Of a stretch of DNA of 40,302 nucleotides, positions 14,973-22,932 are shown one piece after another; positions within the stretch are counted from its first letter, which is position 1; every line of letters begins with the position of its first letter. The stretch lies in the NCBI GenBank assembly GCA_022824925.1, contig JAJDYW010000022.1, positions 1-40,302 of the forward strand, written 5' to 3'. The position numbers and the translations under genes are program-made. The stretch comes from Dehalococcoidia bacterium (GTDB lineage: Bacteria > Chloroflexota > Dehalococcoidia > Tepidiformales > Tepidiformaceae). The notes below the pieces were generated by a model. That model did not search any database and was not told the DNA's origin. It saw only the letters and a list, made by a program, of their open reading frames with translations.

Positions 14973-16205
14973 ATGAGCAGCAACGGGCGAAAGCCCAGGC
15001 CAAAGCCCTTCGAGGGCCTGCGCGTGACCGACCTCTCCTGGGTCGGAGTGGGGCCGACGGTGGCGAAGTACCTCGGCGACCACGGCGCCGAGGTCATCCG
15101 CGTCGAATCCGCCACCCGCATGGAAGGACTCCGACGCGCGGGACCCTTCACGAACAACGAACCCCACTACGACAACTCGGGGTACTTCGCCAACTTCAAC
15201 AGCTCCAAGCTCGGCGTCACCATCAACCTGAAGACGGAGAAGGGGCAGGCGCTGCTGAAGCGCCTGGTCGCCGCCTCCGACGTCGTCACCGAGTCGTTCA
15301 CGCCGGGCACCCTGAAGAAGCTGGGACTCGACTACGAGGAGCTGCGCAAGGTGCGCCCCGACCTCGTCATGATCTCGATGCCCCTCTTCGGCCAGACCGG
15401 CCCGTGGGCACACTACATGGGCTTCGGGCACGTGCTGCAGGCCGCCGCAGGCTTCAACCACTTGACCGGCTGGCCCGACGGCGAGCCCATCGGCACGGGC
15501 GTCGCCTACACCGACTTCCTCGTGCCCCATATCGGCGCCATCGCCCTCGTCGCCGCCCTCGACTACCGCCGGCGCACGGGCGAGGGGCAGTACATCGACT
15601 TCTCCCAGTTCGAGGGCGCCATCCACGCCCTCGGGACCTCCGTTCTCGAGTGGACGGCCAACGGCCGCGAGGCCGGGCGCCTCGGCAACCGTGATCCCGA
15701 GGCCGCCCCCCACGGCGCCTACCGCTGCAAGGACGGCCGCTACGTCGTCATCGCGTGCTTCACCGAGCAGGACTGGGAGGGCTTCCGCGCCGCCATCGGC
15801 CGGCCCGACTGGTCCGACCTCGAGCGCATGCGCCGCAAGTGGTCCCGCCTCAAAGAGCAGAAGGAGATCGACCGCCACATCGACGCCTGGGCGCGCGAGC
15901 TCACGGCCACCCAGGCCTACAAGGCGATGCGCGACCACGGCGTTCCCTCCGGCATCGTCAAGTCACCGGAGGACATGCACCGCGATCCGCAGCTGAAGCA
16001 CCGGGGCCACTACGCGCGCCTGGAGCACCCGACGATGGGCCTCCGCACCTACGACTCCCCCGCCTTCCGCCTCTCGAAGACCCCCGGCGGCCCCTGGAAG
16101 GCCGCGCCCCTGCTGGGCGAGGATACCGAGGCCGTGCTCAAGGGCACCCTCGGCATGAGCGATGAGGAGTTCACGGAGCTGCTCGTGGAGGGCGTCCTGG
16201 AGTAG
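14973..16205 (+). CDS. CaiB/BaiF class III CoA-transferase, catalytic subunit
   Basis: A 410-residue class III CoA-transferase with the complete signature (FEGLRVTDLSW, KYLGDHGAEVIRVES). The predicted catalytic residue is Asp181 (AYTDFLVPH), exactly 25 residues before the GQ at 205-206. The C-terminal substrate-lid elements (GVPSGIVKSPEDMHRDPQL, PAFRLSKTPG, LLGEDTEAVL) are intact. The ATG at 14973 follows the partner's stop by one base. Its organisation repeats that of the pair at 1821-4366. It converges on the cytochrome oxidase cluster with 15 bases between stops. Confidence 0.93.
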   Translation: MSSNGRKPRPKPFEGLRVTDLSWVGVGPTVAKYLGDHGAEVIRVESATRMEGLRRAGPFTNNEPHYDNSGYFANFNSSKLGVTINLKTEKGQALLKRLVAASDVVTESFTPGTLKKLGLDYEELRKVRPDLVMISMPLFGQTGPWAHYMGFGHVLQAAAGFNHLTGWPDGEPIGTGVAYTDFLVPHIGAIALVAALDYRRRTGEGQYIDFSQFEGAIHALGTSVLEWTANGREAGRLGNRDPEAAPHGAYRCKDGRYVVIACFTEQDWEGFRAAIGRPDWSDLERMRRKWSRLKEQKEIDRHIDAWARELTATQAYKAMRDHGVPSGIVKSPEDMHRDPQLKHRGHYARLEHPTMGLRTYDSPAFRLSKTPGGPWKAAPLLGEDTEAVLKGTLGMSDEEFTELLVEGVLE

Positions 16206-16220
16206 GGGACCGGCCGGGCT

Positions 16221-17414
16221 CTAGCCCTCGGTCTCGCCCTCGGCTGCTTCCCCGTCGGTCTCGCCCTCTGTCCCCTCGCCCTCGACCGGCTCCTCGGCGG
16301 CCGGCGCTACGCCCGGAAGGGGAGCGCCCTCCTCGATGATGAGGACGCCCGTCATGGTGTCGGGGTGGACGTCGCACCAGAAGGCGTAGACGCCCGGCTC
16401 GGCCGTGGTGAAGGTGAAGGTGTGTTGCACGATGCCCGTCGCGAGCTCCGTTCGCACCTGCGTGCCGTCGTCCTCGCACCCGGCGATGCAACCCTCCAGG
16501 ACCGGCTCGTCCAGTCCCACCGTGTCGCCCTGGAAGAAGATGATGTTGTGGGCGACGGAGTCGTCCTGGTTATCGAGCGTCATCGTGAACTCGACGCCCG
16601 GCGGCAGGACGATCTCCTCGTAGTCGAAGTCGCTGGCCTTGATCGTGATCGTGTCCACGAACGGTCCGATGTCCACGGGAACGAAGCCGCCTCCCTCTCC
16701 GCCGGAGGCCTCGCTGGCGAACAGGTTCAGCCCCGCGCCCACCGCGAAACCGCCGACGATGAGCGCCCCGAACAGCGCCGTCGCCGCGCCCAGGCTGTAG
16801 CGCACCGACGTGTCCTTGGTGTCGCGGACGACCTGCATGTCGAACGTCTGCGTCGAGCCCGCCAGGACCTCCTCGGGGTGCTGGCTGATCAGGTCGAGGA
16901 TCGCCCGCTGCGTCTCCTCGAACGCGGCCAGGTCGTCCGCCGACGACCACGTCGTCTCGACGATGACCTGCGAGGGGCCTTCCTCGGCGCTGGAGACGTT
17001 GATGCGCAGGTCCTCGAAGCCGGGCGCGGCGCGGAGGTCGTCGTGGGCGTTCTGGATGGCGTCGATGACGCCGCCTTCGCCGATGCCCGTCTCGAGCTGG
17101 CCCTCGGCAATCGCGAAGGTGATGACCTGGGTGCGGCGGGCGGCGGCGCGAGCGTGCTCATCCTGCTCGCGTGCCTTCGCGCGCATGCGCCCGTCCTCGT
17201 ACGCCCAGCCGGCGACGGCGCCGAGGGTGACGGCCGCGGCCGCGCCCATGAGCGGGCCGCTCAGGCTGCGCTGGTCCTCGACCCGCGCCCACCAGACGAG
17301 GGCGGCGGTGAGCAGCATGATCGCGAGCCCGGCCACGAACGGCCAGATGCTCGGATCCGGCAGATGGACGCCTGGCCCGACGTGGGCGTTGTGCTCGCTG
17401 CTTTCGTGCTCCAA
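16221..17414 (-). CDS. Membrane-anchored cupredoxin fusion, last gene of the cytochrome c oxidase operon
   Basis: A 397-residue protein with an unusual architecture. Residues 1-75 hold a HVGPGVHLPDPS motif and two membrane helices (24-43, 55-72), resembling small oxidase subunit IV/CtaF proteins. A soluble alpha/beta segment follows (about 93-185) that looks like an ABM-type dimeric barrel (VITFAIAEGQLETG, VIVETTWSSADDLAAFEETQ). A third helix is at 207-234. A C-terminal cupredoxin domain carries plausible type 1 copper ligands His289, Cys347, His350 and Met354 (FWCDVHPDTM). It ends in a Glu/Gly-rich tail. A TTG at 17414 behind GAGGA is the best start, since it immediately follows coxC and yields the MEHESSEHN N-terminus. 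Probably an electron-carrier or accessory subunit of the oxidase; the ABM call is uncertain. Confidence 0.85.
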   Translation of the reverse strand: MEHESSEHNAHVGPGVHLPDPSIWPFVAGLAIMLLTAALVWWARVEDQRSLSGPLMGAAAAVTLGAVAGWAYEDGRMRAKAREQDEHARAAARRTQVITFAIAEGQLETGIGEGGVIDAIQNAHDDLRAAPGFEDLRINVSSAEEGPSQVIVETTWSSADDLAAFEETQRAILDLISQHPEEVLAGSTQTFDMQVVRDTKDTSVRYSLGAATALFGALIVGGFAVGAGLNLFASEASGGEGGGFVPVDIGPFVDTITIKASDFDYEEIVLPPGVEFTMTLDNQDDSVAHNIIFFQGDTVGLDEPVLEGCIAGCEDDGTQVRTELATGIVQHTFTFTTAEPGVYAFWCDVHPDTMTGVLIIEEGAPLPGVAPAAEEPVEGEGTEGETDGEAAEGETEG

Positions 17415-17433
17415 AGCTCGTCCTCGTTCTGCC

Positions 17434-18039
17434 TTACCCGATGATGTAGAGAACCGTGAACAGCGCGATCCACACGACATCGACGAAGTGCCAGTACATC
17501 GATGCCGCCTCGACCGCCTCGTGGTTCTCCGCCGTGAACTGTCCGCCCAGCGCCCGCACGGTGACGACCGCGATGAAGAGCGCCCCGCCGGCGACGTGGG
17601 CGCCGTGGAAGCCCGTCAGCGTGTAGAAGGTCGTGCCGAAGATGGTGTCGTCGGCGCGGAAGTGGAGCTGCGTGTAGTCGTAGAGCTGCGCCACCAGGAA
17701 GATCAGGCCCAGCGCCAGCGAGATGAAGAGGCCCCAGAGCATCCCGCCCTGGTTGCCCTTCTGGATCTGCCACACGGCCCACTGCATCGTGACCGAGCTG
17801 AGCACGAGGATGCCGGTCGAGATCGCCGGCAGGACCACCTCGAGCTCGAGCTTCACGCCGTCGGCGATCTGCTCCGGCGTCAACAGCGATTCCGGCGGCC
17901 AGGCCGGGGCGTCCGCGCGGGCGATGAAGTACGCGGCGAAGAGGCCACCGAAGAACATCACCTCGGAGGCGAGGAAGAGGATGAACCCCAGCATGGAGTT
18001 CGTCATGCCCTGGTGACCGGCCGGCGTGTGAGCTGCCAT
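17434..18039 (-). CDS. coxC: Cytochrome c oxidase subunit III
   Basis: Subunit III stabilises the haem-copper oxidase core. This 201-residue protein is the short bacterial form, with five predicted membrane helices. It starts with MLGFILFLASEVMFFGGLFAAYF and has the conserved TGFHGAHVAGGALF segment containing the family's His/Glu-region motif. The C-terminus EAASMYWHFVDVVWIALFTVLYI is also typical. The ATG at 18039 follows the coxA stop by two bases, consistent with tight operon organisation. The TTG-started cupredoxin gene begins 19 bases after the stop. Confidence 0.95.
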   Translation of the reverse strand: MAAHTPAGHQGMTNSMLGFILFLASEVMFFGGLFAAYFIARADAPAWPPESLLTPEQIADGVKLELEVVLPAISTGILVLSSVTMQWAVWQIQKGNQGGMLWGLFISLALGLIFLVAQLYDYTQLHFRADDTIFGTTFYTLTGFHGAHVAGGALFIAVVTVRALGGQFTAENHEAVEAASMYWHFVDVVWIALFTVLYIIG

Positions 18040-18041
18040 CG

Positions 18042-19655
18042 TCAGTGACCCTCGCCGTTATGCCGCGCGTCGAAGAGCGGGCGCTCCGAGCGCACCGGGG
18101 GCAGGCTGTCGAAGTTGTAGTCGGGCGGGGGCGAGGTGGTCGCCCACTCGAGCGTGTTCCCTTCCCAGGGATCGTTCGGCTGGTCCTTGGGCCGCATGAA
18201 GGCCATCACGACGGCGATCAGGAACGGGATCATGCTCACCGCGATGAGGAACGCGCCCCCCGTGGAGAGCATGTTCAGGGCTTCCCAGCCGGTGCTCTCG
18301 GCGTACACCGCGATGCGCCGCGGCATGCCGTCGAGCCCCAGCATGTGCATCGGGAAGAAGGCCACGTTGAAGCCGACGAACATGAGCACGAACTGCAGCT
18401 TCCCGAGGCGGTCGTCGAGCTTTCGCCCCCAGATCTTCGGGAACCAGTAGTACAGCCCGCCGAAGACCGCGAAGACCGAGCCTCCGAACAGCACGTAGTG
18501 GATGTGGGCCACCACGAAGTACGTGTCGTGCAGGGCGAAATCGACGGGCACGGCGGCGCTGTAGGTGCCGTTGATGCCGCCGATCAGGAACATGCTCACG
18601 AACCCGAGGGCGAAGAGCATGGGCGTCGGAAACGAGATCGAACCGCCCCACAGCGTGCCCAGCCAGTTGAAGATCTTGACCCCGGTGGGCACGCCGATCA
18701 TGAAGGTCATGAAGCCGAAGAACGGCAACAGCACCGAGCCCGTGGTGAACATGTGGTGCGCCCACACGCTGAACCCCAGCCCGCCGATGCCGATCGTGGC
18801 GAAGACGAACGCCTTGTAGCCGAAGAGCGGCTTGCGCGAGAACACGGGCAGGATCTCCGAGACGATGCCCATGCCCGGCAGGATCATGATGTAGACGGCC
18901 GGGTGCGAGTAGAACCAGAACACGTTCTGCCAGAGCACCACGTTGCCGCCGCCGTTGGGGTCGAAGAACTGGCCGCCGTAGTTTCGGTCGATGAAGAGCA
19001 TCACCAGCGCTGCCGCCAGCACGGGCGTCGCCAGCAGCTGGAGCAGGGCCGTGACGAGCATCGTCCAGCAGAAGATGGGCATCCGGAACATCGTCATGCC
19101 GGGCGCTCGCATCCGGAACATCGTTACGAGGAAGTTGGCCGCGCCGATCGTCGAGGACATGCCCAGCACGATGACGGCGATGATCCACATGTCCATGCCC
19201 ACGCCGGTCTGCTGGGCGAGGGGGCTGTACGCGGTCCAGCCGCCGTCGGCCGCGCCGCCGTCGACGATGAAGCCGGCGAACATGAGGATGCCCGCCGGAG
19301 GCAGCATCCAGAACGAGAGCGCGTTGATGCGCGGGAAGGCCATGTCGGCCGCCCCGATCTGCAGCGGAACCAGGTAGTTCCCGAAGCCCGCCCATACCGG
19401 AATGATGAACAGGAAGAGCATCGCCGAAGCGTGCATCGTGAAGATCTGGTTGTAGGCGTCGTTCCCGACGAAGCTGTTATCGGCGACCGCCAGCTGCGTC
19501 CGCACGAGCAGCGCGAGGATGCCCCCCACCGCGAAGAAGAAGAGCGTGAAGTACAGGTAGAGGATGCCCAGGCGCTTGTGATCGACGGTGGTGATCCACT
19601 CGAGCACCGCCGGCCGTCGATAGCCGCTCAGCTGTGGGACTGCGACCGTTGCCAT
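18042..19655 (-). CDS. coxA: Cytochrome c oxidase subunit I (haem-copper oxygen reductase, A2-like)
   Basis: The catalytic subunit reduces O2 to water at a haem a3-CuB centre and pumps protons. The 537-residue protein has about twelve helices. Ligands can be placed: haem a His75 and His386, CuB His251, His300 and His301, and haem a3 His384 (HDTYFVVAHIHYVLFGG). Helix VI reads YSHPAV (249-254), so the D-channel Glu of HPEV enzymes is absent and the YSHP pattern of A2-type oxidases is present. Tyr255 is in the position of the His-Tyr cross-link. The ATG at 19655 lies 9 bases after the coxB stop. Confidence 0.97.
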   Translation of the reverse strand: MATVAVPQLSGYRRPAVLEWITTVDHKRLGILYLYFTLFFFAVGGILALLVRTQLAVADNSFVGNDAYNQIFTMHASAMLFLFIIPVWAGFGNYLVPLQIGAADMAFPRINALSFWMLPPAGILMFAGFIVDGGAADGGWTAYSPLAQQTGVGMDMWIIAVIVLGMSSTIGAANFLVTMFRMRAPGMTMFRMPIFCWTMLVTALLQLLATPVLAAALVMLFIDRNYGGQFFDPNGGGNVVLWQNVFWFYSHPAVYIMILPGMGIVSEILPVFSRKPLFGYKAFVFATIGIGGLGFSVWAHHMFTTGSVLLPFFGFMTFMIGVPTGVKIFNWLGTLWGGSISFPTPMLFALGFVSMFLIGGINGTYSAAVPVDFALHDTYFVVAHIHYVLFGGSVFAVFGGLYYWFPKIWGRKLDDRLGKLQFVLMFVGFNVAFFPMHMLGLDGMPRRIAVYAESTGWEALNMLSTGGAFLIAVSMIPFLIAVVMAFMRPKDQPNDPWEGNTLEWATTSPPPDYNFDSLPPVRSERPLFDARHNGEGH

Positions 19656-19664
19656 CGGGCCTCC

Positions 19665-20486
19665 TCAGTCTCCCTGCGTCCCGGAGGTGGACACGCGTGC
19701 GCCCTCCCCGAGCTGGCGGGCTGCCTCGTCGGCCACCCAGGCGTCGAATTCGTCTCGTTCCACCACCCGCACCACGAAGCGCATGAGCGCGTGGTCCGTC
19801 CCGCAGAGCTCCGCGCACTGCGCCTGGAAGTCCCCCAGCTCGCGGGCCGTTACCGTGAATTTATTCTCGCGGCCGGGAATCAGGTCGAGCTTGTAGAGGA
19901 AGTCGCGCACATAGAACGAGTGGATCACGTCGTTCGAGATCAGTTTGAACTCGACGGGCTCGTCGACCGGCATGTAGAGGACCGGGTCGTTTGCGGGCGT
20001 GCCGATGACGGCGATCGTGCCCTCGGCGTTCGGATCGGTGTTCGTGCCGAGGTCGCTCAGGTCGTAGGCGAACTGCCACGAGAACTGGAAGCCCGTCACT
20101 TCGATCGTGAGGGCGTCGTCCTCGGCCGGGTCGTCGATCTCGACGAGGGTGATCATGGAAATGGTGAAGAGCCCGATCACGATGAGGACGGGCACTCCCA
20201 CCATCGCCATCTCGATGGCCCCGCCACCGTGGAACTGCGGTGGAAGCTCGTCGTTCGTGCGGCGGTAGCGGAAGAGCGCGTAGACGAGGGCCGCGGCCAC
20301 GAGCACGAACACCACCAGCCCGGCGATGGTCACGATCCAGAACAGATCGTTCATCTTGCGCGCTTCGTCGGTGATGCCACCCGGCTGGATGGCCGAGGCC
20401 GTACCCGTTACCAGCAACGCCAGCAACGCCGATGCGATCAGCGCGGTAAACAGCCGAAAACGGCGGGGAAGCGGCACACGGCCCAT
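19665..20486 (-). CDS. coxB: Cytochrome c oxidase subunit II
   Basis: Subunit II receives electrons through its binuclear CuA centre on the outer face of the membrane. The 273-residue protein has a signal or leader helix (about 11-32), two membrane helices (47-72, 92-115), and a C-terminal cupredoxin domain. The CuA ligands are His189, Cys224, Cys228, His232 and Met235 (CAELCGTDHALM). The aromatic patch GFQFSWQF (132-139) is the electron entry region. No cytochrome c domain is fused, so an external donor is needed. The ATG at 20486 follows GGAGGAGGGG; the longer upstream frame is rejected for lack of a site. It is the first gene of the oxidase operon, with a TTGACA/TACAAC promoter about 100 bases upstream. 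Confidence 0.96.
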   Translation of the reverse strand: MGRVPLPRRFRLFTALIASALLALLVTGTASAIQPGGITDEARKMNDLFWIVTIAGLVVFVLVAAALVYALFRYRRTNDELPPQFHGGGAIEMAMVGVPVLIVIGLFTISMITLVEIDDPAEDDALTIEVTGFQFSWQFAYDLSDLGTNTDPNAEGTIAVIGTPANDPVLYMPVDEPVEFKLISNDVIHSFYVRDFLYKLDLIPGRENKFTVTARELGDFQAQCAELCGTDHALMRFVVRVVERDEFDAWVADEAARQLGEGARVSTSGTQGD

Positions 20487-20588
20487 CGCCCCTCCTCCTG
20501 CTCGCTTCACCCTTGCGTGTTTCGTGCCACGGACCCTCTCGAGAATGCAGTTCGTGGGAGTTTGTGAATCGCGGCGCAAACCGATTTG

Positions 20589-20617
20589 GTTGTACGCCCG
20601 GCGCTTCATGGTGTCAA
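20589..20617 (-). promoter_or_regulatory. Strong sigma70-type promoter for the cox operon
   Basis: On the minus strand TTGACA (20617-20612) is followed after exactly 17 bases by TACAAC (20594-20589), giving a perfect -35 and a good -10. The leader to coxB would be about 95 bases. A 12-bp palindrome, CCCCTCGAGGGG (20627-20638), lies just upstream of the -35 and could be an operator or a hairpin at the end of the rnpB transcript. Confidence 0.7.
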
Positions 20618-20636
20618 CTCGCGCGCCCCCTCGAGG

Positions 20637-20668
20637 GGTGCGTTCGGCACTCCCCGCGGGGGCGCACC
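20637..20668 (-). terminator. Possible rnpB 3' hairpin / spacer structure
   Basis: GGTGCG (20637-20642) and CGCACC (20663-20668) are inverted repeats that enclose a nested CCCCGCGGGG. This lies 31 bases beyond the 3' end of RNase P RNA on the minus strand and before the cox promoter. There is no T-tract. It may terminate or protect the rnpB transcript. Confidence 0.35.
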
Positions 20669-20699
20669 GCGCAGCCGAGCCCCGGGGGAAGACGAAGGT

Positions 20700-21068
20700 G
20701 GTCAGCGGGCCTGTAAGCCGGATTCTGTGCCCCGGTTGGGTTGGACCGGAGCGGCGACCATCTCTCTGGGCGCCGCATCGCTGCGGCGCTCGCGCGGCCT
20801 ACCCGGGAGTACGAACGGGCCGGGCGCCCTCCTCCCCTATTCGGCCTTGCTCCGGGCGGGGTTTGCACGGCTGCCCCGTCTCCGGGACACCGGTGCGCTC
20901 TTACCGCACCATTTCACCCTTACCCGCAGCACTGCGGGCGGTATGTTTCTGTTGCACTTTCCGTCGGCTCGCGCCGCCCAGGCGTTACCTGGCGCCCGTA
21001 CCCGGTGGAGTCCGGACTTTCCTCACCGGCGCGCATGCGCCCCGGTGCGGCCGCCCGGCCCGCTGACC
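20700..21068 (-). ncRNA. rnpB: RNase P RNA, bacterial A-type-like
   Basis: The catalytic RNA of RNase P, which trims the 5' leader of pre-tRNAs. The two ends form a perfect 12-bp P1 stem: 21068-21057 with 20711-20700. On the minus strand the conserved elements appear in order: GAGGAAAGTCCGGACTCC near the 5' end, AACAGAAACATACCGCC, GGGTAAGGGTGAAATGGTGC and GGTAAGAGCGCACC. GTGCAAACCCCGCCCGGAGC, GGCCGAATAGGGG and finally ACAGAATCCGGCTTACAGG at the 3' end follow. The length of 369 bases is normal. The ends are set by P1 and may differ by a few bases. It lies 40 bases after the RNase HI-like gene on the same strand. Confidence 0.96.
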
Positions 21069-21075
21069 GCCTTCC

Positions 21076-21081
21076 AGCCTA
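21076..21081 (-). promoter_or_regulatory. Candidate -10 box of rnpB
   Basis: TAGGCT on the minus strand lies 7 bases before the first base of the P1 stem, the correct distance for a transcription start at 21068. The -35 region is weak. Confidence 0.45.
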
Positions 21082-21108
21082 CGGCGGCGCTCCCCGCCAG
21101 GCCAGCCC

Positions 21109-21513
21109 CTACCGCCCCGCCCGGTCGAGCGCTTCGTTCGCGAGTGCGTCCGCGCGCTTGTTCCGCGCCCGCGGTACGTGCCCCACCGTGTAGGGCCCGA
21201 CCGCCTCCAGGGCCTCCACCAGCGCCGCGAAGAGCGGCCGCAACGCCGCGTTCTTGACCCGGTAGCGGCCCGCGAGCTGGCGGACCACCAGCTCGCTGTC
21301 GAGCCGCAGCTCGATGCTGGTCGCGCCCAGGTCGTGCGCTGCCCGCACCCCGGCGATGGCGGCGCGGTACTCGGCCACGTTGTTCGTCGCCCGCCCGATC
21401 GTCTCGCTCACCGAGGTCAGCTCGTCGCCGCGGCCGTCCTGCACGCTCGCGCCGATGGCCGCGGGGCCGGGATTGCCGCGGCTGGCGCCGTCGGCGTAGA
21501 CGGTCAGGCGCAT
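21109..21513 (-). CDS. RNase HI family protein
   Basis: A 134-residue RNase H-fold nuclease that would cut the RNA strand of RNA-DNA hybrids. All four acidic catalytic residues are visible: Asp8 (DGASRGNPG), Glu48 (NNVAEYRA), Asp72 (LDSELVV) and Asp122 (NKRADALAN). It lacks the basic protrusion of E. coli RnhA and resembles the short RNase HI family of archaea and Gram-positives. The start ATG shares one base with the stop of the serine recombinase-like gene (TGATG, 21515-21511), so translation is probably coupled. rnpB follows 40 bases downstream. Confidence 0.93.
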   Translation of the reverse strand: MRLTVYADGASRGNPGPAAIGASVQDGRGDELTSVSETIGRATNNVAEYRAAIAGVRAAHDLGATSIELRLDSELVVRQLAGRYRVKNAALRPLFAALVEALEAVGPYTVGHVPRARNKRADALANEALDRAGR

Positions 21514-22928
21514 CAGTGCCTCCTCAGCAGGCGCGCGTCCTCGCCGTCGACCTCGATGCGGTCCACGACCTCGCGCAAGAGCGACTGGCGCTTCTCAAGC
21601 GTGAAGGCCTCCCAGCTCGCGAGGAGCTGCTTGCAGGTCGCCGCTGCCTCCTCTTCCCGCTCCGCCTCGGAGCGCTCCGCCGCGAGGCGTGCGCGGGCAT
21701 CCTGGACGTCCCGCTCCAGGCCCCGCTGTTCCTTCGCGAAACCCGCGCCGATCGCCTTCATGCGCTCGATGGGAAGCTGGCCGCCGGCCGCCTCCCCCAC
21801 CAGCGACTCCACCTGCCGGCGGACCTGCCGCAGCCGCCCCTCGAGCCGCTCGATCTCAGCCGCGACTTCGCCGGCGTAGGCGTCCGGGTCGCCCGCGCGG
21901 TGCAGGCGCACGGGTGCGTCGTCGGGCTCGGCCAGCAGGTCGCGTACCCGTTCCTCCAGCTCCGCCTCGCGCTGCGTGTTGTAGGAGCACGTGTTCTGGT
22001 TGGTGCGGCTCTCGCACTGGTAGTACCGGTACGTCGCCTTCTTCTCCTCGCCGGCGCGCGTGGTCCACTGCTGGCGGCGGCTGACGCCGATCATGCGATT
22101 GCCGCAGCGTCCGCAAAACACGAGCCCGCTCAGCAGGAATGGCTGCAGGGAGCGACCCGTGCCGCCACGCCGGCGCTGGGCCATCAGCTCCTGCACCTTG
22201 CGGAAGTCGGTTGCGCTCACGAGCGCGCGGTGGCTGTCGGGGATGCGCACCCCGAAGCGCGAATACGTCCCCAGGTAGACCCGGTTCCGCAGGATGTCGC
22301 GCACGCTCACCATGCTCCAGCGCCCGCCCCGCCGTGTGGGGATGTTCTCCTCGTTGAGCCGTCCGGCGATACGCCGGATGCCGAGCCCCTCGTCCACGTA
22401 GAGCCGGAAGATGTACTGCACGACGACCGCCTCGTCCGGCACGATCTCGAGGCGGCGGTTGGCGCCCACGCAGTAGCCGTACGGGGGTCGGCCCAGCGCC
22501 TCGCCGCGCACGGCGCGGCGGCGCATGGCCGCGCGCACGCGCTCCGAGACAGGCGCGCCCCCGCCCTTCCCCTCCCACTGGTCGACGATCGCGCGGGCGG
22601 CCTCGTGTCCGCTCTCCGCTTCGTACACGGTCGCGCCGGCGGCCTCGATCGTGAGCATCTTCATGGCCGCCCGCCCGAGGTCGCTCCCGAGGACGCCCAG
22701 GCCGTCGACCACCGCTACCACGAACCCGTGGTCGCCCCGCTCGATGAAGCTCAGCATCTGGCGGAAGCCGCTCTCCCCCGCTTCCGCGTCCTTCGTATCG
22801 ACGAAGGTGGCGGCCACCTGGTACCCGTGCTCCTGGCAGAACGCGAGGAAGCGCTCCGTCTGCTCGCTCAGCGAGCGCACGGCCCCGTTCGCCCCGGCGC
22901 CCTCGACGAAGTAGCCGATGGCCTTCAT
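21513..22928 (-). CDS. Large serine recombinase-family protein with a degenerate catalytic domain
   Basis: A 471-residue protein with the layout of a large serine recombinase: resolvase-like N-terminal domain (1-115), recombinase domain (about 140-275, GRPPYGYCVG and NEENIPTRRGGRWS), zinc-ribbon (CGRCGNRM and YYQCESRTNQNTC) and a coiled-coil C-terminus. However, the active site is lost. The usual YxRVS start reads YFVEG (6-10), so the arginine is Val8 and the nucleophile serine is Gly10. The DRLxR helix reads DGLGV (75-79). The ATG at 22928 lies 4 bases after the upstream stop. The DNA-binding parts look intact. I infer a domesticated DNA-binding protein rather than an active integrase; no att sites or mobile-element genes are near it. 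Confidence 0.9.
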   Translation of the reverse strand: MKAIGYFVEGAGANGAVRSLSEQTERFLAFCQEHGYQVAATFVDTKDAEAGESGFRQMLSFIERGDHGFVVAVVDGLGVLGSDLGRAAMKMLTIEAAGATVYEAESGHEAARAIVDQWEGKGGGAPVSERVRAAMRRRAVRGEALGRPPYGYCVGANRRLEIVPDEAVVVQYIFRLYVDEGLGIRRIAGRLNEENIPTRRGGRWSMVSVRDILRNRVYLGTYSRFGVRIPDSHRALVSATDFRKVQELMAQRRRGGTGRSLQPFLLSGLVFCGRCGNRMIGVSRRQQWTTRAGEEKKATYRYYQCESRTNQNTCSYNTQREAELEERVRDLLAEPDDAPVRLHRAGDPDAYAGEVAAEIERLEGRLRQVRRQVESLVGEAAGGQLPIERMKAIGAGFAKEQRGLERDVQDARARLAAERSEAEREEEAAATCKQLLASWEAFTLEKRQSLLREVVDRIEVDGEDARLLRRH

Positions 22929-22932
22929 CGCG

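Noticed and set aside
20700..21068. Plus-strand open frames through the RNase P RNA
   Set aside because: Conserved RNase P elements and the perfect P1 stem account for this sequence; the frames have no domain.
21513..22928. An integrated mobile element around the serine recombinase
   Set aside because: No flanking repeats, att sites, transposition or phage genes; catalytic residues are missing; the gene is locked in an operon with RNase HI.
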